Notes: generated from the sequence alone by a model not told the origin. Numbered from the stretch's first letter, positions 1 to 5,266 are shown. The stretch is 10,899 nucleotides of DNA from Deltaproteobacteria bacterium (GCA_030633185.1 DAOVTG010000067.1:1-10899); one strand, 5' to 3'. Made by a program: numbers and translations.

Positions 1-479
1 AAGAGGATTTTGTCTTTGCCGGGCGTAATCGGCGGCCACCTCTAGATCGGGTCAACTGTCTCTTGTCATTTGTCTATACTTTACTTTATCACGATGCCCG
101 TTCTGCCCTTGAAACCGTTGGCTTAGATCCAGCAGTCGGCTTTCTCCATCGCGACCGGCCCGGTCGTTTAGGGTTGGCTCTTGATTTGATGGAGGAGTTC
201 CGGTCAATGTTAGCTGATCGTCTGGTTTTGTCGTTGATCAATTTGGGACAGGTTAAAAAGAAGGGCTTTACGATTACCGAATCGGGTGCGGTGAGAATGG
301 ATGACGACACCCGTAAAACTCTACTGGTAGCATATCAGAAAAGAAAGCAGGAATTGATTGAGCATCCTTTTTTGCAGGAGAAAATCCCGGTCGGGATGTT
401 GGTTTTCGCTCAAGCCCAACTCCTCAGCCGTTATCTTCGTGGTGATCTGGATGAATATCCGCCATTTTTATGGAGGTGA
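1..479 (+). CDS. cas1: Type I-C CRISPR integrase Cas1, C-terminal part (5' end outside window)
   Basis: Cas1 is the metal-dependent nuclease/integrase that, with Cas2, inserts new spacers into the CRISPR array. The frame is open from the left edge, with the first whole codon at position 3, and ends TGG AGG TGA at 479, giving about 158 C-terminal residues; I-C Cas1 is usually around 340, so roughly half is missing only because the window starts here. Visible family signatures are GRNRRPPLDRVN followed by LLSFVYTLL, then the active-site region LDPAVGFLH (metal-binding His) and LALDLMEEFR (acidic residues). Known members of this family place the first catalytic Glu further upstream, outside the window. 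The stop codon lies inside the cas2 ribosome-binding site, so the two genes are translationally linked. Family assignment is firm; subtype I-C rests on the RNRRPP context and the downstream repeat type. Confidence 0.95.
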   Translation, partial: EDFVFAGRNRRPPLDRVNCLLSFVYTLLYHDARSALETVGLDPAVGFLHRDRPGRLGLALDLMEEFRSMLADRLVLSLINLGQVKKKGFTITESGAVRMDDDTRKTLLVAYQKRKQELIEHPFLQEKIPVGMLVFAQAQLLSRYLRGDLDEYPPFLWR

Positions 480-482
480 GTT

Positions 483-773
483 ATGATGGTTTTAGTCAGC
501 TATGATGTGTCAACTTCCAGTACAGGGGGTGCAAAACGTTTGCGCAGAATTGCCAAAGTTTGTAAAGATTACGGTCAAAGAGTTCAGTTTTCAGTTTTCG
601 AATGCATCGTCGACCCGGCCCAATGGGCGCTGATGAGAAATAAGTTGATTAAAATTATGGATGAAAAACATGATAGCCTGCGGTTCTACTTTTTGGGGTC
701 TAACTGGAAGCCGCGAGTTGAGCACATAGGAGCAAAGGAGGCGATTGATTTGGAAGGCCCGCTGATTGTCTAG
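483..773 (+). CDS. cas2: CRISPR-associated endonuclease/adaptor Cas2, type I-C
   Basis: Complete 96-residue Cas2, the dimeric ferredoxin-fold partner that bridges two Cas1 dimers during spacer integration. The N-terminal strand MMVLVSYDVS carries the conserved Asp of the family, and QRVQFSVFECIVD is the typical second strand. The C-terminal RFYFLGSNWKPRVEHIG is typical of I-C Cas2. A strong Shine-Dalgarno GGAGGTGAG (472-480) overlaps the cas1 stop and serves either of two adjacent ATG codons (483 or 486). It is the last cas gene before the CRISPR leader, as expected for I-C loci (cas3-5-8c-7-4-1-2); the interference genes, if present, lie left of the window. Confidence 0.95.
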   Translation: MMVLVSYDVSTSSTGGAKRLRRIAKVCKDYGQRVQFSVFECIVDPAQWALMRNKLIKIMDEKHDSLRFYFLGSNWKPRVEHIGAKEAIDLEGPLIV

Positions 774-947
774 CGAACCCCAAGTTGTCGGGATTTCCCC
801 GAGAGGTTCGCGTGACTTTTAAAGTATTGTAAGTACAATGTATTTTCAGTGACTGGGTATATTGTGAAAAATATTTCAGTCAGAAATATGATGGTTCGCA
901 AAAACAGAAAAGAAAGAAATGTAAAAACAACAACTTAAGTTGTTGCG
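774..947 (+). promoter_or_regulatory. CRISPR leader
   Basis: AT-rich non-coding spacer between cas2 and the single CRISPR repeat, in the position of a leader. It contains a weak promoter candidate, TTGTGA (862-867) and TATGAT (887-892) with a long 19-bp gap, pointing toward the repeat. It also holds a short inverted repeat ATTGTA-AG-TACAAT (826-839) and an 18-bp perfect palindrome CAACAACTTAAGTTGTTG (928-945) that ends two bases before the repeat. Position and polarity support a leader; the promoter and palindrome functions are inference. Confidence 0.55.
862..892 (+). promoter_or_regulatory. Candidate promoter for CRISPR transcript (weak)
   Basis: TTGTGA (862-867) matches the -35 consensus at four of six bases and TATGAT (887-892) matches the -10 consensus at five of six, but the spacing is 19 bp, longer than ideal. 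Transcription would start about 50 bp before the repeat. Only the placement in the leader makes it worth listing. Confidence 0.3.
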
Positions 948-978
948 GTCGCCCCTTCACGGGGGCGTGGATTGAAAC
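948..978 (+). CRISPR. Single CRISPR repeat, type I-C consensus
   Basis: The 31-base unit begins GTCGCCCC and ends GGGGGCGTGGATTGAAAC, the hallmark of type I-C repeats. It contains a hairpin with stem CGCCCC (950-955) and GGGGCG (962-967), and the ATTGAAAC 3' end that supplies the crRNA 5' handle. No second copy is found downstream: the roughly 35-base interval where a second repeat would begin runs into unrelated sequence. This is therefore an array reduced to one repeat, or an array whose remainder was removed. The exact 5' boundary is uncertain because nothing is available to align it with. Confidence 0.8.
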
Positions 979-1147
979 ATTTTGTAACTGGGGAAAGGGG
1001 GATGAGGGCTGCGTCTTTCTGAATTAAAAAATGAATGCTACAAGCGATGGCTTCTTCAAACGAACCTTTTCCAACATATCCTTGTTTGCTATATTCCATT
1101 TTGCCCATGAGTCAACAAGAACGGCACCCTGCAGTTTTTTCCCCGTA
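979..1147. other. Non-coding or decayed DNA downstream of the lone CRISPR repeat
   Basis: No confident gene. On the minus strand one frame is open from inside the repeat at 1148-1194 down to a stop at 1024-1026 and reads ...LQGAVLVDSWAKWNIANKD..., ending SLVAFIF. A second minus frame starts at an ATG at 1106-1108, begins MGKMEYSKQGYVGKGS and runs through the CRISPR repeat to a stop at 935-937. Both have protein-like composition, but they overlap and neither is recognised. The first could be the 3' end of a gene cut by the dispersed repeat. I treat both as unproven. Confidence 0.25.
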
Positions 1148-1194
1148 TCGAAATTTTTACTTAGCCATCCCGTGACTTTTTACGAGGGCATCAA
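1148..1194 (+). repeat. Dispersed repeat, copy 1 (47 bp, identical to 7948-7994)
   Basis: These 47 bases are identical to 7948-7994. The block contains two tandem versions of the same motif 26 bp apart: TTTTTACTTAGCCATC and TTTTTACGAGGGCATC. The open frame across this region (1031-1276) borrows its only striking peptide, KFLLSHPVTFYEGIN, from the repeat, so it is not considered a gene. The same motif recurs at 1290, 4971 (reverse), 7842 (reverse) and 8709. Confidence 0.85.
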
Positions 1195-1289
1195 TTATTG
1201 CCTTTTTCAGATTCTCACAAAATACGCTATCACACAAGCATCCCACGTTCGGTATAATATAAGGGATGACAAATAAACAACAGATTGCA

Positions 1290-1310
1290 GACTTTTTACG
1301 TAGCCATCAA
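1290..1310 (+). repeat. Dispersed repeat, short copy overlapping the yqaA 3' end
   Basis: GACTTTTTACGTAGCCATCA and one further A match the core of the family (compare 7974-7994). Read on the minus strand it is TTGATGGCTACGTAAAAAGT, so the last four codons and the stop of the YqaA-like gene (L-M-A-T-stop) come from the repeat. Confidence 0.7.
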
Positions 1311-1736
1311 AACTGCGTAACTGATGGCCACGTAGCGAATAAATTTACCTGCTGTAACCAGAATGAAAAATATTAAAATATTTATTTTAAGTAGGCCAGC
1401 AACAACTGTTAAAGGATCACCAATCACTGGCACCCACGCAAAAAAGAGGCTGAACACTCCATACTTTTTAAACGTTTGTTGAGCTTTGACAGATTCATCC
1501 TCTGAAACCTTTAAAACCTTTCTCACCAAACAAGACCCGCCCCACAACCCTATTGCATAATTCAAAAAGGCCCCAAGGACATTACCAAATGTCGCGACGC
1601 CCACCAATATGATCGGCTGCAAACCATTCAACAATAAAACTGCAAGAACAACTTCAGAACTCAACGGCAATATCGTGGCAGCTAAAAATGAAGCTATAAA
1701 AAGCCCGACGTATCCAAATTCTGCAAAGTATTCCAT
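1296..1736 (-). CDS. YqaA/DedA-like inner-membrane protein (VTT domain)
   Basis: A 146-residue polytopic membrane protein resembling the short YqaA branch of the DedA/VTT superfamily. Members are inner-membrane proteins; DedA relatives are linked to lipid-carrier flipping and membrane homeostasis, but YqaA itself is not well characterised. The N-terminus FGYVGLFIASFLAATILPLSSE with its conserved polar residues in the first helix is typical. It is followed by ATFGNVLGAFLNYAIG (49-63), a cytoplasmic loop with Lys/Glu (74-91), and the re-entrant-loop-like FAWVPVIGDPLTVVAG (99-114), where the usual Arg of F-x-R-x-P is replaced by V. Length matches the family (about 140). The C-terminus LMAT is encoded inside a dispersed repeat. 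Only a weak Shine-Dalgarno is visible upstream of the ATG. It may be a lone transcription unit. Confidence 0.85.
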   Translation of the reverse strand: MEYFAEFGYVGLFIASFLAATILPLSSEVVLAVLLLNGLQPIILVGVATFGNVLGAFLNYAIGLWGGSCLVRKVLKVSEDESVKAQQTFKKYGVFSLFFAWVPVIGDPLTVVAGLLKINILIFFILVTAGKFIRYVAISYAVLMAT

Positions 1737-1768
1737 AGATTTTTGGCGTGTCCTACCCTTTCAGTTTA

Positions 1769-1981
1769 TCACTTAGAGCTATTATCCATAATCATGATAT
1801 CCGGTAGCCGTTGTTTTACCAAAACCAGTACCTCAGAATCCGCGAAATAAGTCATTGAGGCCTGCAGACTATCATTGCCCTCGTTTTCAATTTTCAATGA
1901 AGCCGGAAGATTACGTTCTAAATAGAGCCGAGCCTTACCACTAATTAATCCAATTAAACCACCAGCTCTGCTGGTGCGATC
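1769..1981 (-). pseudogene. C-terminal remnant of a WYL-domain-type transcriptional regulator
   Basis: An open minus-strand frame of 70 codons, bounded upstream by an in-frame TAG (1982-1984) and with no plausible start, reads ...GLIGLISGKARLYLERN... then SLKIENEGNDSLQASMTYFA and VLVLVKQRLPDIMIMDN. The pattern (basic strand KARLYLER, then DGSL-like NDSL, then a helix ending in LPDI-x-I-x-D) resembles the C-terminal extension of WYL-domain regulators, which typically ends the protein with a Pro-rich ligand-sensing strand. The DNA-binding helix-turn-helix and the WYL core are missing. A MITE begins 29 bp upstream of the break, but removing it does not restore the frame, so the loss has another or an earlier cause. 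Family assignment is by eye and moderate. Confidence 0.5.
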
Positions 1982-2009
1982 CTAATTATGATTTTGTTTT
2001 TCTTTGGTT

Positions 2010-2161
2010 GTAACTATTCAGGTTCCCACTATCAAGCCACAACAAATGGCGGCGAACATTGCTTCGCTCCCATAAACGGGGTCAAAGCTGGGGTGCTGAC
2101 GCACCTTGTACCAGCAATGACCCCAATCCCGGCAGTGTGCAGATGGAACCTGAATAGTTAC
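2010..2161. mobile_element. 152-bp MITE with IS66-like ends
   Basis: The ends are perfect 17-bp terminal inverted repeats: GTAACTATTCAGGTTCC (2010-2026) and GGAACCTGAATAGTTAC (2145-2161). The flanks CTTTGGTT (2002-2009) and CTTTAGTT (2162-2169) agree in seven of eight bases and look like a target duplication. Known IS66-family elements begin with GTAA and make 8-bp duplications, so this is probably a non-autonomous IS66 derivative. No coding frame is present. Inside, GGGGTCA (2078-2084) pairs with TGACCCC (2118-2124) and GCTGG (2088-2092) with CCAGC (2111-2115), so the whole unit can fold into a long hairpin. Confidence 0.7.
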
Positions 2162-2166
2162 CTTTA

Positions 2167-2294
2167 GTTAAGGAACAGCGATAACTGGAGATTCGTTGTT
2201 TTAGACCTTCGCAATGCTAATCTCCATTTGCGGTTTTAGCTCTGGTTCATATCCGTCAATTCCTTAACCCAATCATTTTAACCAAAAAAATGAT
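2167..2294. repeat. Nested inverted repeats in non-coding DNA
   Basis: GTTAAGGAA (2167-2175) pairs with TTCCTTAAC (2260-2268). Inside it GGAGATT (2187-2193) pairs with AATCTCC (2219-2225). Just outside, ATCATTTT (2272-2279) pairs with AAAATGAT (2287-2294). No gene is visible here. The region could be a second small palindromic element or an intergenic RNA structure; the first arm overlaps the MITE target duplication. Confidence 0.4.
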
Positions 2295-2397
2295 AGTTTA
2301 AGGATATTTCCCACCCTTATCTCAATCATATCAACAGGTTATCTTGATCCGACCCGGACTGAGGCGGACTGAGTTGCGGACTGAGGTTCGGAACATC
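2295..2397. other. Non-coding DNA with a triplicated 9-mer
   Basis: No gene seen. CGGACTGAG occurs three times (2355-2363, 2365-2373, 2377-2385) immediately downstream of the radical SAM gene's 3' end. No U-tract terminator for that gene is evident. Confidence 0.4.
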
Positions 2398-3765
2398 TCA
2401 ATCAAACATTGAGGATGTCGTACCCTCTGAATGGGGGCTCCTTACAAGAGATTCTGACTCTTCTTTTAATGCCGTATCGATGATGCAGTCACATACATCT
2501 TCAACAAAATAGGCCCCATGTTTTGTTAAACGAATAGCTCCATTTTCCTCTTCCAGGCAACCAAGGTCGGTAAGTTTTGAGAAGAGACTTCCGAATACAT
2601 CAGAGGGATTCAGTGAAAATTTCTCCTGAAACCATTTTTTATCGATACCTTTTTTTAACTGGAGCCTTAATAAGGTAGACCGGTACATTTGATCTTTTTT
2701 ACTCAGAGAGATGAATCTGCCGATAGGGAGTATCCCTTTGTCTAAAAAACTCGAATATGTTGAAATATCTTCGTGTTTATCATAACAGGTAAATTTTGTA
2801 TATGATCGTGTCCTTGAACCAAAGGCTATGATGGGCATTTCATGTAACCAATGATACCTGTAAGCCCATTGTCTGCTATCAACAAAGCTGCCGTTCTGTT
2901 GGTAACCATGTGCTGTCATCCATTCTTGGGTGCGATATACCATTTCAAACAGTGTGTCTTTGTCAACCATGAGATGGGGGTTCTCTTTGTAAAGTTTCAC
3001 CACCTTGGGATTAACGATTTCGTGTCTTATATATTCAACCGTATCCGGTTTAATTTTACTTAATATCTCTAAGTCCCTGTCGACACTACCCAATGACTGC
3101 CCCGGCAGGCCGGTCATCATATCAATATTTATCGATAAGCCAACATCGTGGGCAGAGTTTACAATTTTAGCGATTTGAGATTTTGTATTCCTTCTATTAC
3201 ATAATTTTAAAAGATCTTTATCAAATGTCTGACAACCAATACTTAACCTGTTTATGCCTATATCGCGCATTTGGACTATTCTTTCCGGGTCAGAAAGAGT
3301 TAAAGGATGGGCCTCAGAGGTAATGCTGCAACCGCTTGATAAACTAATTACCGATGAGATTTTTGTCAGGATACGATCCAAGTCACCATTAGAAAAAGAA
3401 GTTGGGGTTCCACCTCCGAAATAAATACCTTTCGCTTTCTTGCCTTTAAAAACTCCATAACCGGTAAAAATATCCAGTTCTTTTAAGAGGCTGGCAAGAT
3501 ACTTTTTCTGGACTTCGTGGTTCGCTCTATACGGGAAAGAATTACAAAAACTGCATTCAGAAAAACAAAATGGGAGATGAATGTATATTAAAATTTCTTT
3601 TTCAGTGAGCCCTTCATTTAAGTTATTCATAAAATCGTCAACCTGGGATGGGGCTAACATCTTGAATTTGTGGGGTACAAAAAGATCCGGCTGATTTTTT
3701 GTGTAATCTGTGGCTCCATAAAAAAAAGTTTCTCTTATTGTGCTGAGGATTTCAGCTTTACCCAT
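2398..3765 (-). CDS. HemN/HemW-like radical SAM protein
   Basis: A 455-residue radical SAM enzyme of the coproporphyrinogen dehydrogenase-like group. The cluster motif C67-x3-C71-x2-C74 sits in YIHLPFCFSECSFC, so a [4Fe-4S] cluster that cleaves S-adenosylmethionine is expected. It is followed by IYFGGGTPTSF (residues 114-124, SAM binding), SEAHPLTLSDPERI (150-163), GINRLSIGCQTFDKDLL (170-186) and NIDMMTGLPGQS (213-224), all in HemW/HemN order. The last part (about 330-440: LPIGRFISLSKKDQ ... LGCLEEENGAIRLTKHG) fits the HemN C-terminal domain. The family includes the oxygen-independent coproporphyrinogen oxidase HemN, the haem chaperone HemW, the HutW/ChuW haem-degrading enzymes and class C methyltransferases; the sequence alone does not decide among them. 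The ATG at 3763-3765 has a good Shine-Dalgarno GAGG (minus strand, 3774-3777). An ABM-fold remnant lies 26 bp upstream. Confidence 0.85.
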   Translation of the reverse strand: MGKAEILSTIRETFFYGATDYTKNQPDLFVPHKFKMLAPSQVDDFMNNLNEGLTEKEILIYIHLPFCFSECSFCNSFPYRANHEVQKKYLASLLKELDIFTGYGVFKGKKAKGIYFGGGTPTSFSNGDLDRILTKISSVISLSSGCSITSEAHPLTLSDPERIVQMRDIGINRLSIGCQTFDKDLLKLCNRRNTKSQIAKIVNSAHDVGLSINIDMMTGLPGQSLGSVDRDLEILSKIKPDTVEYIRHEIVNPKVVKLYKENPHLMVDKDTLFEMVYRTQEWMTAHGYQQNGSFVDSRQWAYRYHWLHEMPIIAFGSRTRSYTKFTCYDKHEDISTYSSFLDKGILPIGRFISLSKKDQMYRSTLLRLQLKKGIDKKWFQEKFSLNPSDVFGSLFSKLTDLGCLEEENGAIRLTKHGAYFVEDVCDCIIDTALKEESESLVRSPHSEGTTSSMFD

Positions 3766-3791
3766 AATTATTTCCTCGAGAATTCATTCTG

Positions 3792-3992
3792 TTATTGCTG
3801 ATATTCGAAATAAGGGAGATGACTTTCTCTCCCCCTGATAATCACTCTGAGAAAAAATCTTTCCTCTCCTTTAACTTCTTCTTCATACGCAATCATGTGC
3901 GGGGCTGACAGGTGAACCTGCAAATCCTCCAAGCTCTCCCAAGTCTCAATTATCGTGACAACACCCTGTTCCCGTCCTCGGATATTCGCCAC
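3792..3992 (-). pseudogene. 5'-truncated ABM-fold (antibiotic biosynthesis monooxygenase) protein
   Basis: The 66-residue frame begins at a GTG codon (3990-3992) and has no Shine-Dalgarno. It reads ...VVTIIETWESLEDLQVHLSAPHMIAYEEEV..., matching the second half of ABM-domain proteins (E-x-W-x-S-x-E-x-L-x-x-H-L-x-x-P-H). Family members are about 95-110 residues and are dimeric cofactor-free monooxygenases, or haem-degrading IsdG-like enzymes. The first strand and helix, normally about 30-40 residues, are absent. Upstream the frame stays open only to a TAA nine codons before the GTG, and those codons do not resemble the missing part. I therefore read it as a decayed gene, although a minimal expressed domain is possible. 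It lies 26 bp before the radical SAM gene on the same strand, suggesting one former operon. Confidence 0.6.
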
Positions 3993-4067
3993 TTCCAGGG
4001 TTACTTTATTAAATTCTTAACAGTCTGATTCGGAGACGTATCAGCCGGGTCATTGAAATAAGCCTAT

Positions 4068-4119
4068 AAAAAACCTCACTTTCCTTTTAATAATTTATAA
4101 AGGCAAAGTGAGGTTTTTT
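4068..4119. terminator. Strong bidirectional rho-independent terminator
   Basis: AAAAAACCTCACTTT (4068-4082) is the exact reverse complement of AAAGTGAGGTTTTTT (4105-4119). With one bulged C the stem extends further (CCTTT with AAAGG). A T-tract follows the stem on either strand. It would end transcription of the secreted-protein gene coming from the right on the minus strand, and insulate the ABM/radical SAM pair to its left. Confidence 0.85.
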
Positions 4120-4274
4120 AAATTCCAGATGGTCACCGAACCAGCATAATCAAAGCGGCAACCACAATTCAAGCAATGCAATTTCAAACCGTCCCCACCC
4201 ATCCAGGCATCAGCAACTTCTCTATACAAAGGCTTTTTCAATGGCGTGAAGAGTGCAGAACTATTGAAAATGAC
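4095..4274 (-). other. Possible remnant of a small Cys-motif protein (doubtful)
   Basis: An open minus-strand frame of 59 codons before its stop, without an upstream ATG, reads ...LYREVADAWMGGDGLKLHCL then NCGCRFDYAGSVTIWN, and its last codons and stop overlap the terminator. The internal ATG would give 35 residues. The C-x2-C-x-C cluster hints at a metal-binding knuckle, but a second Cys pair is missing and no family is recognised. It may be chance or gene debris between the terminator and the secreted-protein gene. Confidence 0.2.
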
Positions 4275-4285
4275 TCACCTGCGAA

Positions 4286-4597
4286 TCACTTTCTCCAATA
4301 ATTATTGGCTTCGGCAATAATCTTAAACTCCATAGACACCAATTCAACGGCTCTCATCAACATCATGGGATCTTCAGCATATATTTTTCTTATCCGATGT
4401 TTTGCCTCGCTATCACGCTGAATAGTACCGATAGTTTTTCTGACAATGGTGATAGCCAACATCCTACCCTCAAGTGGCGTTGCTGTGATTAAGCTTGGCA
4501 TGTAATCAGACGATTTAGGAGTAGGGTCACCTGCAATTGCGAAACCGGAAAATGCAGTTATTGTAATGAAAACGATGATTGCGAGTAGTCTTTTCAT
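4286..4597 (-). CDS. Small secreted protein of unknown function
   Basis: A 103-residue protein beginning MKRLLAIIVFITITAFSGFA, a classical Sec signal peptide: a positively charged start, a hydrophobic core and a likely cleavage after AIA at about residue 22, before GDPTPKS. The mature part of about 80 residues is largely helical, without Cys, and ends with MEFKIIAEANNYWRK. No family is recognised, so the function is unknown beyond probable export. The ATG has a clear Shine-Dalgarno AGGAG (minus strand, 4605-4609) at good spacing, and the strong terminator at 4068-4119 lies downstream. Codon use and signal peptide make it a believable gene despite its size. Confidence 0.7.
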   Translation of the reverse strand: MKRLLAIIVFITITAFSGFAIAGDPTPKSSDYMPSLITATPLEGRMLAITIVRKTIGTIQRDSEAKHRIRKIYAEDPMMLMRAVELVSMEFKIIAEANNYWRK

Positions 4598-4970
4598 GGG
4601 TAAACTCCTGTCTAATAAAATTTAAATAAACTTTCGAACATAACATACTCAATGAAAACAAACGAACTGCTAGTATTATTGGCCACTACACTTTGGGCCA
4701 GCCAGCAGATTAATCAAAATCCTCTGACAACTATTAGCAACCGGAACAAGTACTGTCAATCATTTTCACCAGGCGAAAAATGGGAAAACGAAAAAATAGG
4801 GGAAAAAGGGACATCCACCGAAAAAATGACTCAGACGATGAGATATTACCACTATCAATCTCAACCTTCCTGGTAACTGAGTTCCAGGGACACGTTACTT
4901 ATCTTTTTTTGGCTCAGGTTTTCTTTTGGAGGTGCGGACGCCTCTAATTTCCTGTCTGGCACTCAAGTAT
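4598..4970. other. Intergenic region without a convincing gene
   Basis: Left end is the upstream region of the minus-strand secreted-protein gene (Shine-Dalgarno at 4605-4609, AT-rich promoter area beyond). A 74-codon plus frame at 4652-4876 exists, but it has no Shine-Dalgarno, biased composition (rich in N, Q, K, S, T) and no recognisable motif, so it is not annotated. The phrase GGGACACGTTACTTATC near 4890 recalls sequences that often accompany REP/RAYT elements, but that is only an impression. Confidence 0.45.
4929..4944 (+). repeat. Small REP-like hairpin
   Basis: GAGGTG-CGGA-CGCCTC forms a six-pair stem (one G-T pair) with a four-base loop. No T-tract follows, so a terminator is unlikely. 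It lies in the repeat-rich spacer upstream of the dispersed repeat at 4971. Confidence 0.35.
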
Positions 4971-4990
4971 TGATGCACTCGTAAAAAGTC
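4971..4990 (-). repeat. Dispersed repeat, reverse copy
   Basis: TGATGCACTCGTAAAAAGTC is the reverse complement of GACTTTTTACGAGTGCATCA, a copy of the family core also seen at 1174-1194 and 7974-7994. Confidence 0.7.
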
Positions 4991-5006
4991 CGGAAAGTCC
5001 TTAAAT

Positions 5007-5077
5007 CGTCATTCTGGCGAAAGCCGGAATCCAGTTAATTCAATAACTTCTGGATACCGGCGTTCGCCGGTATGACG
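5007..5077. repeat. 71-bp inverted repeat of the 'CGTCATTCTGGCGAAAGCCG' type
   Basis: The left arm (5007-5034: CGTCATTCTGGCGAAAG then CCGGAATCCAG) pairs imperfectly with the right arm (5050-5077: CTGGATACCGGCGTTC then GCCGGTATGACG), separated by 15 bases. Sequences of this kind (GTCATTCC-GGC-GAAAGCCGG-AATCCAG) are widespread intergenic repeats in many bacterial genomes. It lies about 190 bp upstream of pstS and could form a stable hairpin in a readthrough transcript. Confidence 0.75.
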
Positions 5078-5084
5078 GTTATGA

Positions 5085-5120
5085 GGCTTTTTCGTATCAG
5101 CCTGAGGCGGTTGCAGCTGA
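5085..5120 (+). pseudogene. 36-bp fragment of the EFR1-type gene upstream of pstS
   Basis: These 36 bases match 9520-9555, inside the EFR1 gene, with one mismatch; the shared core is TTCGTATCAGCCTGAGGCGG followed by TTGCAGCTGA. In the intact gene it encodes part of ...GQALSYQPEAVAAE. Here it lies 146 bp before the pstS start codon and cannot encode anything useful. Together with the pstS fragment after the EFR1 gene, it is a footprint of a former tandem duplication. Confidence 0.8.
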
Positions 5121-5253
5121 AGATTAATGGCGGTTTAGAGGTGTAATAGGACAAAGCTATACTCACGATCATTGATATATGTGTTTCCAATTGGATTTCC
5201 ACTGCAGGGTTATGGTAAGAACCGGTGGATTGTTCATGAATTTCATATATTTT

Positions 5254-5258
5254 TGGGA
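5254..5258 (+). promoter_or_regulatory. Ribosome-binding site that fixes the pstS TTG start
   Basis: GGGAG at 5254-5258 stands eight bases before TTG 5267-5269. The ATG at 5262 is in another frame and meets a stop after seven codons, and the in-frame TTG at 5300 lacks a Shine-Dalgarno. The TTG at 5267 is therefore the best start. Confidence 0.55.
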
Positions 5259-5266
5259 GAAATGTT

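Noticed and set aside
786..806. Terminator after cas2
   Set aside because: The hairpin TCGGG-ATTTC-CCCGA has only five pairs and no T-tract.
935..1108. Minus-strand 57-residue frame MGKMEYSKQG... as a gene
   Set aside because: It reads through the CRISPR repeat and into the leader palindrome and has no evident ribosome-binding site; kept only as an observation.
1031..1276. 81-codon plus-strand frame as a gene
   Set aside because: It has no Shine-Dalgarno and no motif, and its most distinctive peptide is a translation of the dispersed repeat that also occurs upstream of pstB.
4652..4876. 74-codon plus-strand frame as a gene
   Set aside because: Low-complexity composition, no ribosome-binding site, no recognisable domain; it lies in the upstream region of the divergent secreted-protein gene.
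5121..5260. Pho box upstream of pstS
   Set aside because: No pair of CTGTCAT-like direct repeats at 11-bp spacing could be found; PhoB control is not supported by the sequence.
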